Source: Leptolyngbya sp. O-77 (GTDB lineage: Bacteria; Cyanobacteriota; Cyanobacteriia; Elainellales; Elainellaceae). From it: a DNA stretch of 64,000 nt. The notes beneath the pieces were generated by a model. It did no database searches. It was given only the letters and a program-made list of their open reading frames with translations, and was not told the DNA's origin. Position 1 is the first letter of the stretch; each line of letters starts with the position of its first letter. The DNA is taken from assembly GCF_001548395.1 (NCBI RefSeq), contig NZ_AP017367.1:1029001-1093000 (forward strand). The letters run 5' to 3'. This document shows positions 45,554 through 56,026 of the stretch, in pieces. The translations under genes and the position numbers were made by a program.

Positions 45554-47947
45554 ATGCCATTTGATGTTCAGCCCTTCTGGGTCCTGTTTGATGATTCTCT
45601 AGACGGGGTGGTGGCGATTGATGCCAGGGGCTGCGTCGTGGGCTGCAATGCAGCGGCTTGCAAACTATTGGGGCGATCGCGCGAAGCATTGGTGGGGCAG
45701 CCTGCTGCGGAGGTACTGCCTGCGTTCCTCTGGGCCGGTTTGCAGCGGAGCCAGAAGGCCGACGGGGCAGCAACGGAACCCATCAAGGGTGAGCTAGATT
45801 GGTTTGCACAAGACGGCACTGCTCGACAGATTGCCTACAAAATCGCAGGTCATGCCCTGCCCGACCTGAGTTTAATCACCTTGCGGGAGGTCGGCCACTC
45901 TAGAGCGAATTGCTCTGCAAACTGCCAGCAGATAGAGGAACTGCTCCACCAGCAAATTCAGCGCGAACAGGTTTTGCGGGGCATTACTCAGCGCATCCGC
46001 CAGTCGCTCAGTGTGGAAACCATTCTGGCGACGGCAGTGGATGAGGTACGACAGGTCCTCCAAGTCGATCGAGCGCTGATCTTTCGGCTGATCAGCGCTG
46101 AGGTGGGTGTGGTGATCCAAGAATCGCTGAACCCGGCCTACCCGCTGACTCTGGAGATGAAGCTGGAAGATCGGTGCTTTGGGGGCAGCTGTCGAGACTT
46201 TTATCAGCAGCACAAGACGCGGCTGGTTCCCGATGTGCGGCAGGATGCTTGGGCTGGGTGTCTAGCAGACTACATGCAACAGTTTCGCGTCAAGTCCAAA
46301 ATGGTGGCGGCGATTTTGCAGCGAAACTCTCTCCAGCCCTCGGATCAGCCCACCAAGGGCAAGGATTTGGTGGACGACGCTGACAATGCTGACAATTTAG
46401 ACGGCTCGCCTGAAATGCCCACGCTCTGGGGGCTGCTGATTGTGCATAGCTGCGAAACCCATCGCCAGTGGCAGCCCAGCGAAGCAGACCTGTTGCAACA
46501 CATTGCTGATCAGTTGGCGATCGCCCTTCAGCAGGCAGAACTCTACGACCAGGTGCGGCAGTTAAACCTGAACCTAGAAGACAAGGTGCAGCAGCGCACG
46601 GCAGAACTGGAGCGATCGCTCAATTATGAAGCCCTGCTGCGCCGCATTAGCGATCGCCTGCGCGACAGCCTCAACGAGCATCAGATTTTGCAAACGGCGG
46701 TGCAAGAACTCGCCGAGCAACTCCACCTGTCTACCTGTGAAGTCGGTTTTTTTAGCAGCGACGGCCAGTCCTATCGAATTGCCTACGAATTTCCGACTAG
46801 TTTGCCGCCGATTCGAGGAGCCGAGTTTCGCTGCGAAGAGCATTATGAGCTGGCAGTTTGCCTGAAAGCCCGTTCCTACACGCACACCTGCGGGCAGCAC
46901 CCGCTGGCGGGCTGGGTCGGTCTGTTTCGCTGCCCCATTGCCGACGAACAGGGTAACCTGGGTATCTTGACGCTGGTGTGCCCGCCGGAGCGGGTGTTTA
47001 CGGAGCCAGAAATTCGCCTAGCGGAACAGGTCGCGATTCAATGTGCGATCGCCATTCGCCAGGCTCGCCTGTTTCAAGCCGCCCAAACCCAGGTCGCCGA
47101 GCTAGAGCGCCTCAACCAGCTCAAGGACGACTTTCTCAATACAGTGTCTCACGAGTTGCGAACGCCCCTGTCGAATATCTCGATGGCGACGCAGATGCTC
47201 GAAATCATTCTGCGCGACATGACCGACAGCGTGACCGAACCGCTAGCCGCCCAATTGCTCCGGCACGCCGCCCCTTTTGTGCAAATTCTCAGAGAAGAGA
47301 GCCTCCGTGAAATCAGCTTGGTCAACGACCTGCTCGACCTGGCCCGCATCGACTCAGAAACAGAGCCGCTGCTGTGGACGACGGTGAACCTGCGCGACAT
47401 CTTGCCCCACGTCGCTGAGCCGTTTTTGCCATATGTCCATCGGCAGCACCAGCACCTGGAAATCCATGTTCCAGATGACCTGAAGCCGTTGACCACCGAC
47501 CTGAACTATCTGGAGCGCATTCTTTCGGAGTTGCTGCACAATGCCTGCAAGTACACGCCCGCCGGAGGCAAGATTCAAGTCTTGATTGAACAGGATCAAG
47601 AATCGTTTGGAGAACAGGGTCGAGAACAGGCTAGAACACCAGCAGAAGGGGTATCGGTTCTCGGTCAACTGCGGCTTTGCGTAACGAATACTGGGGTGGA
47701 GATTCCCGACCAAGAGCGCGATCGCATCTTTGAAAAGTTCTATCGCATTCCCAACAACGACCCCTGGAAATATGGCGGCACGGGCCTGGGTCTGGCGCTG
47801 GCTCGAAAGCTGGCCACGCTCATCGGGGGGCAACTGTCGGTTCAAAGCGCTCCAGGTCAGACGACCTTTGTGCTTGCCCTACCACAGTTTGGGCTGTTTC
47901 ACGATGGAACTGTTGCTACACCCAGCAGCACCCACACCAACGCATGA
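45554..47947 (+). CDS. PAS-GAF-GAF sensor histidine kinase with bilin-type cysteine motifs
   Basis: 797 residues: PAS about 8-115; GAF1 about 152-332; coiled coil; GAF2 about 375-508; HisKA with phospho-acceptor H533 (NTVSHELRTPLSN); HATPase about 640-780 (N663; GGTGLGLALA). No receiver or membrane helix. GAF1 carries EDRCFGG (D206-C208, the DXCF pattern of cyanobacteriochromes) and a second Cys, C236, at the usual chromophore position, where the typical CH is CL. Light sensing is thus possible but unproven; the absent His argues for caution. The cognate regulator is not in the window. Confidence 0.88.
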   Translation: MPFDVQPFWVLFDDSLDGVVAIDARGCVVGCNAAACKLLGRSREALVGQPAAEVLPAFLWAGLQRSQKADGAATEPIKGELDWFAQDGTARQIAYKIAGHALPDLSLITLREVGHSRANCSANCQQIEELLHQQIQREQVLRGITQRIRQSLSVETILATAVDEVRQVLQVDRALIFRLISAEVGVVIQESLNPAYPLTLEMKLEDRCFGGSCRDFYQQHKTRLVPDVRQDAWAGCLADYMQQFRVKSKMVAAILQRNSLQPSDQPTKGKDLVDDADNADNLDGSPEMPTLWGLLIVHSCETHRQWQPSEADLLQHIADQLAIALQQAELYDQVRQLNLNLEDKVQQRTAELERSLNYEALLRRISDRLRDSLNEHQILQTAVQELAEQLHLSTCEVGFFSSDGQSYRIAYEFPTSLPPIRGAEFRCEEHYELAVCLKARSYTHTCGQHPLAGWVGLFRCPIADEQGNLGILTLVCPPERVFTEPEIRLAEQVAIQCAIAIRQARLFQAAQTQVAELERLNQLKDDFLNTVSHELRTPLSNISMATQMLEIILRDMTDSVTEPLAAQLLRHAAPFVQILREESLREISLVNDLLDLARIDSETEPLLWTTVNLRDILPHVAEPFLPYVHRQHQHLEIHVPDDLKPLTTDLNYLERILSELLHNACKYTPAGGKIQVLIEQDQESFGEQGREQARTPAEGVSVLGQLRLCVTNTGVEIPDQERDRIFEKFYRIPNNDPWKYGGTGLGLALARKLATLIGGQLSVQSAPGQTTFVLALPQFGLFHDGTVATPSSTHTNA

Positions 47948-48056
47948 ACGCCGATGCCAGTGCCAAATGCCAGTGCCCTGCTACCTCGAGCCTTTCTGGC
48001 AGCAAATTTAGCAGCTTAGCGCTCGCCCTGAGCGCCAAACTGGTACAACCGCACCC

Positions 48057-49430
48057 TCACGCTCCGCAGCGCCCTGTCGTGTATTCAAACTCATCCAGCA
48101 CTACAGGCGGCTTTCCATCCCCTTTCAAGCCATAAGTCTTAACCTGCAATCGCTGATCCGGCGTGAAGTGAAGCTGCGTAAACACATGCATCGTATTGTT
48201 GCGATAGGCAGTCCAGGGGGGCGCAGTGTCGCTTTGAAAGATGGAAAACGAGCCGCTCTTGTTGCTCTCTTTGCCGCCAGGACTCGATTTGAGCCAGGTC
48301 ACGCCATCTTCCAGGGTATAGCAAGACTTTGAAGTAGACGTTGCGGTAATAGACTGGGGTACATTAACCAGCGGATAGGTGCGCTCGTAGGCTTGATCAT
48401 GGGAGGAAACAATCAGCTTCACGCCGTACTTTTCAAGCAGCGGCCCAAGCTGCGCTCGCAATGCCAGGTTAGACGGATGGCTCTTGCCCTCAGCAAAAGC
48501 AGACACATGGGTAAACGGAATAATCCACTGCTTGCCTGCTGCTTGCGCTGCTTTGAGGTCTTCCTCCAGCCAGTTCAGTGTCCCACTAGAAACGCCCTGC
48601 TCTTCAAAAATCGTGAGCAGCGAGATGAAATGCACATTGCCCACGTCAAAAGAATAATTCAAGTTGTGGTCAAATCCGGCGGGCGTTGGGAAGCGCTGCG
48701 ACCAGAGATCGACACTCTCCTGCAATATAGCTTCGTGATTGCCATAGGTCGGCATCAGCGGGGCCTTGCTGGCCACGGGCATCATCTGGTTAAACCAGGC
48801 ATCGATCGCCCGATCGAGTGGTCGAAAGCGCTTGTCGCCATCGTAGTAGGCATAGTCGCCTCCACCCAGCACAAGCAAGGGATTCAGCTTGGCAATTTCG
48901 TCGATGATTTGCTGGGTTCCGGTCGAAAGTCCGTCCTTGCGGCCCACCAGTCCTGTATCTGCGACATACACCACATCAAACTCACTTGCGCCCCCCGATG
49001 GAGCCGTGCGGAACGTGTAAATATCGCTCCAGACTGACCAGTAGTCGCCTTTTACGCGGTATTCGTATTCAGTGTTGGGCGAAAGATCTTCAAGGGTAAC
49101 CTCATGCAACATGCCCTCTGTGCCAGAGGGACGGTGGACTCCTACCCACTCTTGCCACTCTTCAGCGCCCTTCGGGCGATATTGCACATGGGAGGGGGTG
49201 TAGTCCCGGTAGGTGCGCCAGGTGACGGTCATGGTGGTTGCGGGGTCTTTGATCCAGGCGAGATGCACCTGATCGGGCGGGCGACGGCGATGTGCTTTGT
49301 AGGCGGAATAAGCAACCGTCGCGCTAAAGAAGAGAAACAGCAGCGCTAGCGCCAGCGAAATCAGCCATTTGGGAAGGGATTTGCTAACGAATTGCCAGCG
49401 TGGAACTGGGGAAGTGCGATGACGAGCCAT
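48057..49430 (-). CDS. Purple-acid-phosphatase-like metallophosphoesterase with FN3-type N terminus
   Basis: 457 residues. One N-terminal membrane helix (about 22-42) acts as anchor or uncleaved signal. An FN3-like domain spans about 53-143. The phosphatase domain has metal ligands D158 (VADTG), D192 and Y195 (GGDYAYYDG), N231-H232 (YGNHEA), H308 (FTHVSAF) and H344 (SSHDQAYERTY), the purple acid phosphatase pattern. It probably releases phosphate from organic esters outside the inner membrane. It converges with the kinase; no Pho-box was sought successfully. Confidence 0.9.
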   Translation of the reverse strand: MARHRTSPVPRWQFVSKSLPKWLISLALALLFLFFSATVAYSAYKAHRRRPPDQVHLAWIKDPATTMTVTWRTYRDYTPSHVQYRPKGAEEWQEWVGVHRPSGTEGMLHEVTLEDLSPNTEYEYRVKGDYWSVWSDIYTFRTAPSGGASEFDVVYVADTGLVGRKDGLSTGTQQIIDEIAKLNPLLVLGGGDYAYYDGDKRFRPLDRAIDAWFNQMMPVASKAPLMPTYGNHEAILQESVDLWSQRFPTPAGFDHNLNYSFDVGNVHFISLLTIFEEQGVSSGTLNWLEEDLKAAQAAGKQWIIPFTHVSAFAEGKSHPSNLALRAQLGPLLEKYGVKLIVSSHDQAYERTYPLVNVPQSITATSTSKSCYTLEDGVTWLKSSPGGKESNKSGSFSIFQSDTAPPWTAYRNNTMHVFTQLHFTPDQRLQVKTYGLKGDGKPPVVLDEFEYTTGRCGA

Positions 49431-49597
49431 GATGGTTTCGGTAGAGAGATTTTACAAGGGTTTACAGACTCTAGAACTTTAGGAACTTTGGGAAAAACAG
49501 CCCGAAGCGTGTGTGAGGTCAGTCCCCAGAGGAAGGGATTAAGAACATCGGCCTCAGGGCTATTGAGTGTGGTCTATCGGTCTAGCGGTCTAACGAT

Positions 49598-50695
49598 CTA
49601 TCGTTTTGCAGCGATCGCCCGTTGATAAATCTCAACGGTGCTTGCAGCAATCTTTGACCAGTTCAGGTCAGTTTGGCAGCGGGCTAGACCAGCGGCCGCG
49701 AAGCGCTCTTGTAAAGCGCGATCGCCCAACAGGTGAATGATTGCGTCTGCCAGAGCGCGGCTATCTCCGGGAGGCACGAGCAGCCCGTCTTGTCCGTGGT
49801 TGACCATTTCTGCCAGTCCGCCAATGTTAGAGGCAATGACCGGAGTTCCCATCGCAAACGCCACAGCCGCCACGCCACTCTGGGAAGACTCGACATAAGG
49901 TAAAACCGCCACAGTGCTGCGCTGAAATAGCCCCGCCACCGCCTTGAGGGGAATAAACTCGTTCAAAATTTCAAACTGGCGGGGGTCCGGTTCCCCAGAA
50001 AAATACTGGCTCAGGTTTTCCCCCCGCCCCGCAACAATCAGTCGCACATCGGGGAAGCGCTCTGCTACCAGCGGCATGGCTTCCACCAGATACTTCAAGC
50101 CCTTGTAAGGCCAGATGCGACCGAAAAATAGCAGAGTATAGGGTTCGCGCGGCAAATGCACGCCATCGGCCCAGGTCTGAAAAAAGCTGCCAATTTCGCC
50201 ATGAGGCAAGACCGAAATGCGATCGCCCGACACCCGAAACTGGTTCACTAGGGCTTCTTTGAGCGGATTGGCATGGACGATCAGCGCCTGCGACTTGTAG
50301 AACGCGATGCGCCGGGTATATTCAGACCCCCATACATTGTCGCGATCGCCCGGATGTCGAAACACATCGTGAATCGTGGTCACCAGCGGCGGCATTGAGT
50401 TGAAGAACAGCGTCAGGTCATACCAAAAGTCGTTTGTCTCCTGCACATGCAGCACATCGGGTTGAGCCTCCCAAATCAGCCGCATCATCTCCGCCATTGC
50501 AAACACATTGCGCGGATCGCGAATCCGAGGCTTGGCAAACGTCCGCACCTTGACGCGCGGATCGAGCGCTTTGTGACAGTCCGCAGAAATCTTTTCTGGA
50601 TGAATCAACGTTAAATCAACATAATTCGCCAATCCATTGGCCAGCCCAACAGTATATTCCGTAAAGCAAAAGTGTAATAGAACAACCTTCATCAA
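49598..50695 (-). CDS. Family 4 glycosyltransferase
   Basis: 365 residues. GT-B fold, GT4: TIHDVFRHPGD, acceptor-side HANPLKEALV, donor site LLFFGRIWPYKGLKYLVEA and the ESSQSGVAAVAFAMGTPVI region. It is the last gene of the minus-strand polysaccharide cluster and starts 9 bases after the flippase stop, so coupled translation is likely. Sugar specificity is unknown. An in-frame upstream start is not apparent. Confidence 0.9.
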   Translation of the reverse strand: MMKVVLLHFCFTEYTVGLANGLANYVDLTLIHPEKISADCHKALDPRVKVRTFAKPRIRDPRNVFAMAEMMRLIWEAQPDVLHVQETNDFWYDLTLFFNSMPPLVTTIHDVFRHPGDRDNVWGSEYTRRIAFYKSQALIVHANPLKEALVNQFRVSGDRISVLPHGEIGSFFQTWADGVHLPREPYTLLFFGRIWPYKGLKYLVEAMPLVAERFPDVRLIVAGRGENLSQYFSGEPDPRQFEILNEFIPLKAVAGLFQRSTVAVLPYVESSQSGVAAVAFAMGTPVIASNIGGLAEMVNHGQDGLLVPPGDSRALADAIIHLLGDRALQERFAAAGLARCQTDLNWSKIAASTVEIYQRAIAAKR

Positions 50696-50704
50696 TGACC
50701 CCGT

Positions 50705-52138
50705 CTATTTCTGCAACAGCTTTGTGTAAACTACTCTGACTCCACCCGCCTGAAACGTCACCATCGCACCCACGAGCAAAAGATAAACCACAGTTGAAAT
50801 GGTGGTAATCTTCAAAATTTCTTGAACATGGCTTTCGAGAACCCAAAATACTAACGTCATCAGCGCTGTGATTAAAAGGGGACGCTTGAGGGACTTCCAA
50901 AAGCGAACTGAGAATAAGTTAAACGAAACGCCGTAGACATACTGTCCAAGACTGATGAATCGCATGAGCAAAACGCAAACTGCCGCCCCCATTAGTTGAA
51001 ACCGAGAAATCAAAACAATACCCGTGATACCTGTTAGCGTTGTGGTTACCATCACTTCACGCATATTGATATGTTCGAGATGATTGGCAACCAGAAGATA
51101 GCTCAGAGGGCGAATATATGAAGATGCAATCAGCCCCAGCGAAACAATAGCTAGGGGAGCTGCGGCATTTCCAAAATCAGATCTGTGGTAAACCAGGTTT
51201 AGCAACTCTTTGCCAAAAAAGATCAGCGCCATGACCAAGGGCAAAGACACCGTCAGCAGCAACTCTATGCTCATTTCAGCAAGCTGCCGCTGCCTGTGTC
51301 GCCCAAGATCCACCGCCTTTGACATGCTCGGAAAAACGCCGACCGTGAGGCTAGTCGATAAAATGTCGAAGGGCTGCATTAATTGCATAATGGCCCCGTA
51401 AAGACCAACGATAACCTCTCCGCCTAGCACCGAAAGAATCAGGATTTGCATCCGAGCGTTGATCACTGAAACGCCTTCAATTGCAACAAACGTCCGCACC
51501 GACTGCATCGATTGTCGGATAAATGCTCGATCAACCTTCCAACAGGGAATGACCGATCTCAGAAGCAACCCCCACTGAAAAAATAAGATGAGTATTTCCG
51601 AGAAAAACATCACCAAGCTCAGCCCAACAACCCCGTACCCCGCCTGCATTGCCCAAATCATCACGGGCAGACGCAAAATGTAAACCGGAACCGTGGTAAC
51701 AGTAATCAGATACATCTTCTCTTTGGACTGGAAGATAGCCTCTGATATGTTTGACAAAGAGAATGGAAAAATAGTTAGCCCCATGACGTAACACACCAGC
51801 GTTGTGTTGTCTTGATAGGGCAGAAAATACACAATAAGCACCAAAACCGCGTAGGCAATGGTGCTGAATAGAAGTTGCAGGAGCGTGCCGCTAACTAGGT
51901 AGGTGGGCGTTTGTTCTGGATGGCGAGAAAGCTCTCGCGTGAATAAAACTTTGAACCCCTGCGAGGCGAGGCTCATGAAGATAAAATAGTATCCAAAGGC
52001 AAGGAGATATTGACCCAGCTCGTATGCGCCTAATAAACGGGCAATGAAAGCGCTGAGCGCAAACGTTGTAATACTTTGAGTTAGGCGCGTGACAAAAATG
52101 GAGAATGAATTCCCAAGCAGTCGCTTTCCCATCATCAA
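50705..52138 (-). CDS. Polysaccharide flippase (Wzx/MATE-like oligosaccharide transporter)
   Basis: 477 residues with 12-14 hydrophobic helices, beginning SIFVTRLTQSITTFALSAF. It belongs to the polysaccharide-transport part of the MOP superfamily, moving undecaprenyl-linked oligosaccharide across the inner membrane. Codon and base use is more AT-rich and poorer in HIP1 than the flanking housekeeping genes, hinting that the cluster was acquired or evolves quickly. Located between two glycosyltransferases on the same strand. Confidence 0.88.
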   Translation of the reverse strand: MMMGKRLLGNSFSIFVTRLTQSITTFALSAFIARLLGAYELGQYLLAFGYYFIFMSLASQGFKVLFTRELSRHPEQTPTYLVSGTLLQLLFSTIAYAVLVLIVYFLPYQDNTTLVCYVMGLTIFPFSLSNISEAIFQSKEKMYLITVTTVPVYILRLPVMIWAMQAGYGVVGLSLVMFFSEILILFFQWGLLLRSVIPCWKVDRAFIRQSMQSVRTFVAIEGVSVINARMQILILSVLGGEVIVGLYGAIMQLMQPFDILSTSLTVGVFPSMSKAVDLGRHRQRQLAEMSIELLLTVSLPLVMALIFFGKELLNLVYHRSDFGNAAAPLAIVSLGLIASSYIRPLSYLLVANHLEHINMREVMVTTTLTGITGIVLISRFQLMGAAVCVLLMRFISLGQYVYGVSFNLFSVRFWKSLKRPLLITALMTLVFWVLESHVQEILKITTISTVVYLLLVGAMVTFQAGGVRVVYTKLLQK

Positions 52139-52281
52139 TAGCGCTCCTCTCTTGGATATATCGAAATCGAATCTCTGCTGCGATCGCCCTTCTAATCTCC
52201 CTACTGAGATCCCTTAGCTAAAAGGCTTTGGCGAGGATCGCGATTGGTTGAGTGATTGAAACCATTGAGAGTTATTGAGAA

Positions 52282-53274
52282 CTATTGATTGGATAAGCGA
52301 GTTTCGTAGGCCAGCGTATTTTTTTGGAAATAGTAGCGCCAGCGTCTTTGCAGAATGTTGCTAATCTGCCCTGCAAAATGCACAAAGAAATAGGGATTTT
52401 GCACTGCGGCAAGCAAGGCTTTGAAATACTGCTGTTGCTTCAGTGGTTCAACGACCCGATAGTAGGCTCGGTTGCGCTTGAAGACAGCAAGATTGTGAGA
52501 GAGCGATCGCACGAGACGAGGATTACTCCTGACCTGCTCCTTTTGCAAGCAGCTTTGTGCTGCGCGGCAGTAGCCGTCTAGTCGAGCAATTTTGCTCTGC
52601 TTGACCAAGGAGTTGGGGCGGAAGCGATAGTAGTAATATGGCTCTGGCACGAGAAAATAGCGTGCGCCATTGATCAGGCAGTTCATATACAGCCAAAAGT
52701 CTTGCCCAAGGCGCAGCGAGAGGTCATACTCAATGCCGTGTTTAATCAAGAACTGACGGCGCATCAGCGGCTTGCTCAATCCCAGGTGTAGCCCCTGCTG
52801 TCCGTAGACATCGGTTTCCACAAAGAAGACCGGATCGACGCGGCGGATCTCTGTAATCGCGTGCCCGCTTCCCTGGATTAACGTGCTTAGAGGGGTGTCG
52901 CTGCCATCCTGCACGTAGTACAGGTCGTCGGCTACCATATCTGCCTGTTCTGCTTGGGCAACCTGGAGAAGACGTTCTAGGCGCTCCGGGGCGTACCAGT
53001 CATCGGAGTCTAGCACAGCAATCCAGTTGCCTCGGGCTTCTCGCAGAGCGCGATTGCGAGCGCCCGCTGCCCCCATATTCCGGTCATTCACAAAGACCCG
53101 AACCCGCTCATCTTGAAAGCGTCTGGCGACCTCTGCTGTGCTATCGGTCGAGGCATCGTCTACTACGAGAACCTCGATGTTGTGCAGCGTTTGGTTCAGG
53201 GCCGAGGCGATCGCCCGTGCGATATACGACTCAGTGTTGTAAGCAGGGATGATAACAGAGACTTCGGGACTCAT
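52282..53274 (-). CDS. Family 2 glycosyltransferase
   Basis: 330 residues. GT-A: VSVIIPAYNTESYIARAI, VLVVDDASTDSTAEVARR, and the metal-binding SDD in IAVLDSDDWYAPERLERL. The C-terminal 90 residues are basic and aromatic-rich, suggesting membrane association. It lies in the same-strand cluster, 143 bases ahead of the flippase start. It probably extends the repeat unit of a surface polysaccharide. Donor and acceptor unknown. Confidence 0.9.
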   Translation of the reverse strand: MSPEVSVIIPAYNTESYIARAIASALNQTLHNIEVLVVDDASTDSTAEVARRFQDERVRVFVNDRNMGAAGARNRALREARGNWIAVLDSDDWYAPERLERLLQVAQAEQADMVADDLYYVQDGSDTPLSTLIQGSGHAITEIRRVDPVFFVETDVYGQQGLHLGLSKPLMRRQFLIKHGIEYDLSLRLGQDFWLYMNCLINGARYFLVPEPYYYYRFRPNSLVKQSKIARLDGYCRAAQSCLQKEQVRSNPRLVRSLSHNLAVFKRNRAYYRVVEPLKQQQYFKALLAAVQNPYFFVHFAGQISNILQRRWRYYFQKNTLAYETRLSNQ

Positions 53275-53402
53275 AGGAAGCGCTGGGGTAGATCTGCAAA
53301 ATCGGTTGCTTATGAGGCAGGACGGGCTGCAAGTTCGACGATATCGCCTCCACAGCCCGCGCCTCGATTCATGAATGTGGAAGTCTGGATGATAGAAGTC
53401 TC

Positions 53403-55082
53403 TTACCGAATAGCCGCCGACCGAACGGAGGACACTTCCAGCAGCGGCGTTCCATCCAGGCGATCGGGAATGGGCGCACCCAGCAGACCCAAAATCGTCG
53501 GCGCAATATCGAGTGCCTGACCGCGCTCAATGCTGGAATTAGGAGCAATACCCGGCCCCTGAGCCATGAAGAATCCTCTAGACCGATGCCCGCCCGCCCG
53601 GAAGTGGGGAATGGGGCCAATTCGCCCAAAGTCGGGGCTGTCTACCACATCGGTAATCACTTCTTCCCAGACCACCACAATGTCTGCATCCGAGAGATTG
53701 CCCTCGTCAAACGGCGTGCGGCGAGTGCGAGAAATTTGCCGCACGATGGACTTGCCTGTTCTGGCATCCTTGAGCTTCCAAAGCTTTTCGATCACCTCTT
53801 CACAGACGGCATCATATTCAGACGGCGGCACAATGCCACTGCCCTCGCGCCCCTGGACATTGATGCGAACGTGTCCATCGGCAAAGTAGGGCAGCGCGAA
53901 GGCCCGCATCTGCGACCACAGCGGGCGATACCACATGGCTGGCATCCAGAACAGCGGCGCGTTTTGCTCCATTAGCACGTAGGGCGATTCCAACCCATTC
54001 AGGCGATCGTGCAGAAGCTTGCTGGGCAGATAAGGACGCAGCGCCCGCTTAAGGGGATTTTGCTCGTAGTTCCGCGCCCACATTTCACCCATCCAAGACT
54101 TGCGGAACGGATGGCTGATGACCGGGCCTGGCTCCTCGTCCGGATTTCCGGGGGCGATCGCCGCTTTGCCAAAGTTAAAGCGATACATCATCTCCGGCAG
54201 CACAGCCATGCTCAGCAAGTCGGTATAGTTTGCGCCCATGCCGTGGGGCGAGAAGAGCGTAATGTAGGCATTTTCTGGCACGGCATCTAAAATCTCGCCG
54301 ATCGCTCGGTCGATATTCTCAAAGGCCTCCAGCATCAGCGGGCCCGCAGGCTTGCCGTGGAATTCGTATACAGGATGATCGGGATGGGTATACCAGAGGT
54401 CATGCCCAGCGGTATGGGCTTCTCCAAACCCAACAAAGAAGAAATCCCAATCCTCCTTCTTGAGATAGTCGCGGCAAACCTGGGCACGCTTCTCCACACT
54501 GTCCTTGATTGCGCTGGGAACCCACTTTTCGTAAGCCTTGTCCCACCAGATGCCATCGTCTTTGTAGAGAACCGGATTTTCCCCATATTCCCGAATCATT
54601 TCCGGCAGCACCTCTGCGGGAACAGACACACTGGGAGTGAAGGGATAATGTCCGCCCCACGCGAGAACCTGAAGCCCGTTGACCTGGCTCGACAATCCCG
54701 AAGTCGGCGGGTCTAGCACAAATACCCGATAGTCTTCGCCAAGGGCATAAAAGGGAGGATTCTGCTCAAAATCGCAGCCGACCTTGAGAATGTCTCGGTC
54801 AATGCCGTAGCTTTCGGGATAAAACTTGGACGTGCCCCAAAAGCCTGTCTTGTCAGGCATGCAGCCTGTCCAGGTCATAGCCCACAGCCGCTCAGTCGAA
54901 GCAGCGGGTGTCGGCACACCGCAGTAGTTCACGATGTTTTCTAAGCGACCGTAGGCACCCTGCTCACGGATACGACTAAGATTCTTGAGATGCCCCTGAG
55001 ACATCCACTCCTCGAGAACCACTGGGTCAGCAGCGTCTAATCCAATCGCAACTACAGGAGTTTTCACACTATCCTCCGACAA
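53403..55082 (-). CDS. Alkaline-phosphatase-superfamily phosphodiesterase-like protein
   Basis: 559 residues. Type I phosphodiesterase/nucleotide pyrophosphatase fold: metal-site D16 (AIGLDAADP), nucleophile region ASTERLWAMTWTGCMPDKTGF near 61-81, FGEAHTAGHDLWY and HGMGANYTDLL as later metal ligands, and FRAGGHRSRGFFMAQGPGI at the C terminus. No signal peptide, so it appears cytosolic. First gene of the glycosyltransferase/flippase cluster, suggesting hydrolysis or transfer of phospho-sugar or phospho-modification groups in polymer synthesis; substrate unknown. Confidence 0.85.
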   Translation of the reverse strand: MSEDSVKTPVVAIGLDAADPVVLEEWMSQGHLKNLSRIREQGAYGRLENIVNYCGVPTPAASTERLWAMTWTGCMPDKTGFWGTSKFYPESYGIDRDILKVGCDFEQNPPFYALGEDYRVFVLDPPTSGLSSQVNGLQVLAWGGHYPFTPSVSVPAEVLPEMIREYGENPVLYKDDGIWWDKAYEKWVPSAIKDSVEKRAQVCRDYLKKEDWDFFFVGFGEAHTAGHDLWYTHPDHPVYEFHGKPAGPLMLEAFENIDRAIGEILDAVPENAYITLFSPHGMGANYTDLLSMAVLPEMMYRFNFGKAAIAPGNPDEEPGPVISHPFRKSWMGEMWARNYEQNPLKRALRPYLPSKLLHDRLNGLESPYVLMEQNAPLFWMPAMWYRPLWSQMRAFALPYFADGHVRINVQGREGSGIVPPSEYDAVCEEVIEKLWKLKDARTGKSIVRQISRTRRTPFDEGNLSDADIVVVWEEVITDVVDSPDFGRIGPIPHFRAGGHRSRGFFMAQGPGIAPNSSIERGQALDIAPTILGLLGAPIPDRLDGTPLLEVSSVRSAAIR

Positions 55083-55760
55083 AACAATGCACTACCAATG
55101 AACTAAAACCAGGCGAAGACGTGCCCAGCCTTGGGAAACCGAGCGCCAGACAACGAAGGCTACTGCCCACCGTCGGAAACTGGCGATGCATGAACGAGTG
55201 CTGTGAACTTAGTGCAGACTGATTCCCTGGCGATCGCCCGCTCCAAGAACGCTTGCCTAAGGACTCAGCGGTCTACCTAAACAACCATCCGACAGATTCG
55301 GAAACCGCTCAAGCGCACGCCTTAAGCACTATGCAAAAACTTTGTGAGAAAAACTCGCAAGCCAAAACCAAGCCAGACCCAATCTAAAACTATGTGAAAT
55401 CACGGAGCTTTATACTGTGTTGCTCGAAATCATAGTCAAATTACGGACAGGCTTCTAGCCCTCACTGAGAACTTTATGGAAACTTTGTCTAGAATCTGAA
55501 ATTCTCTCCTTTTTTGTAAGGGATAGTGAAGCTCTCGATTCAGTAAGCTTCTGACTTATACCGCTTTAGAAAATAGTTTTGGAGCCACACATAGCGGTTC
55601 GTGAATTCATGGATAACCAGGTTAGGTTTGCTTTCCAGGGCGAGATCCGGGTTATTTACAGGCGTTGATTGTAATGTCTTGATTAATTTTTGAAGGACGA
55701 CAAACCAAACTGATAGGAGGAATTGAGAGACTAGTTTTTTCTCCAGAATGATTCTTCAGA

Positions 55761-55787
55761 GAGTCTTTAAACAGTCTTTAAAGACTC
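55761..55787. other. Perfect 11-bp palindrome in a 1.17-kb non-coding gap
   Basis: GAGTCTTTAAA (55761-55771) and TTTAAAGACTC (55777-55787) flank CAGTC. The gap 55083-56252 is AT-rich, lies upstream of the phosphodiesterase cluster and holds no supported gene; open frames there are short and unlike proteins. The palindrome may be an operator or hairpin. Confidence 0.5.
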
Positions 55788-55931
55788 TTCAAACATTCAT
55801 CTAGCACAACTCCATTGTCTGTATTTTGGGGCGGATAAGGTTTCTCTTTATACGACAATCACATTTTCTTTCCTAGGATTAGACTCAAACTTCAAAGCAA
55901 AACCACTATGTAAGCCTTGATACAGACTAGC

Positions 55932-56026
55932 TACAGCATTTTTGAAGCTAGTGAGGCACACGGATGGTCAATAAGCCCTTGCCTCGTGAGGGCAGCGTGT
56001 GCCTCACCCCGCAAGAAAATGCTGTA
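55932..56026 (+). mobile_element. MITE-like repeat R1, copy D (best preserved)
   Basis: A 95-bp unit with ends TACAGCATTTTTGAAGC and CGCAAGAAAATGCTGTA. Comparing the left end with the reverse complement of the right end, TACAGCATTTT and GTGAGGCACAC are shared and eight bases between differ, giving inverted repeats of about 30 bases. No coding capacity. Confidence 0.8.
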
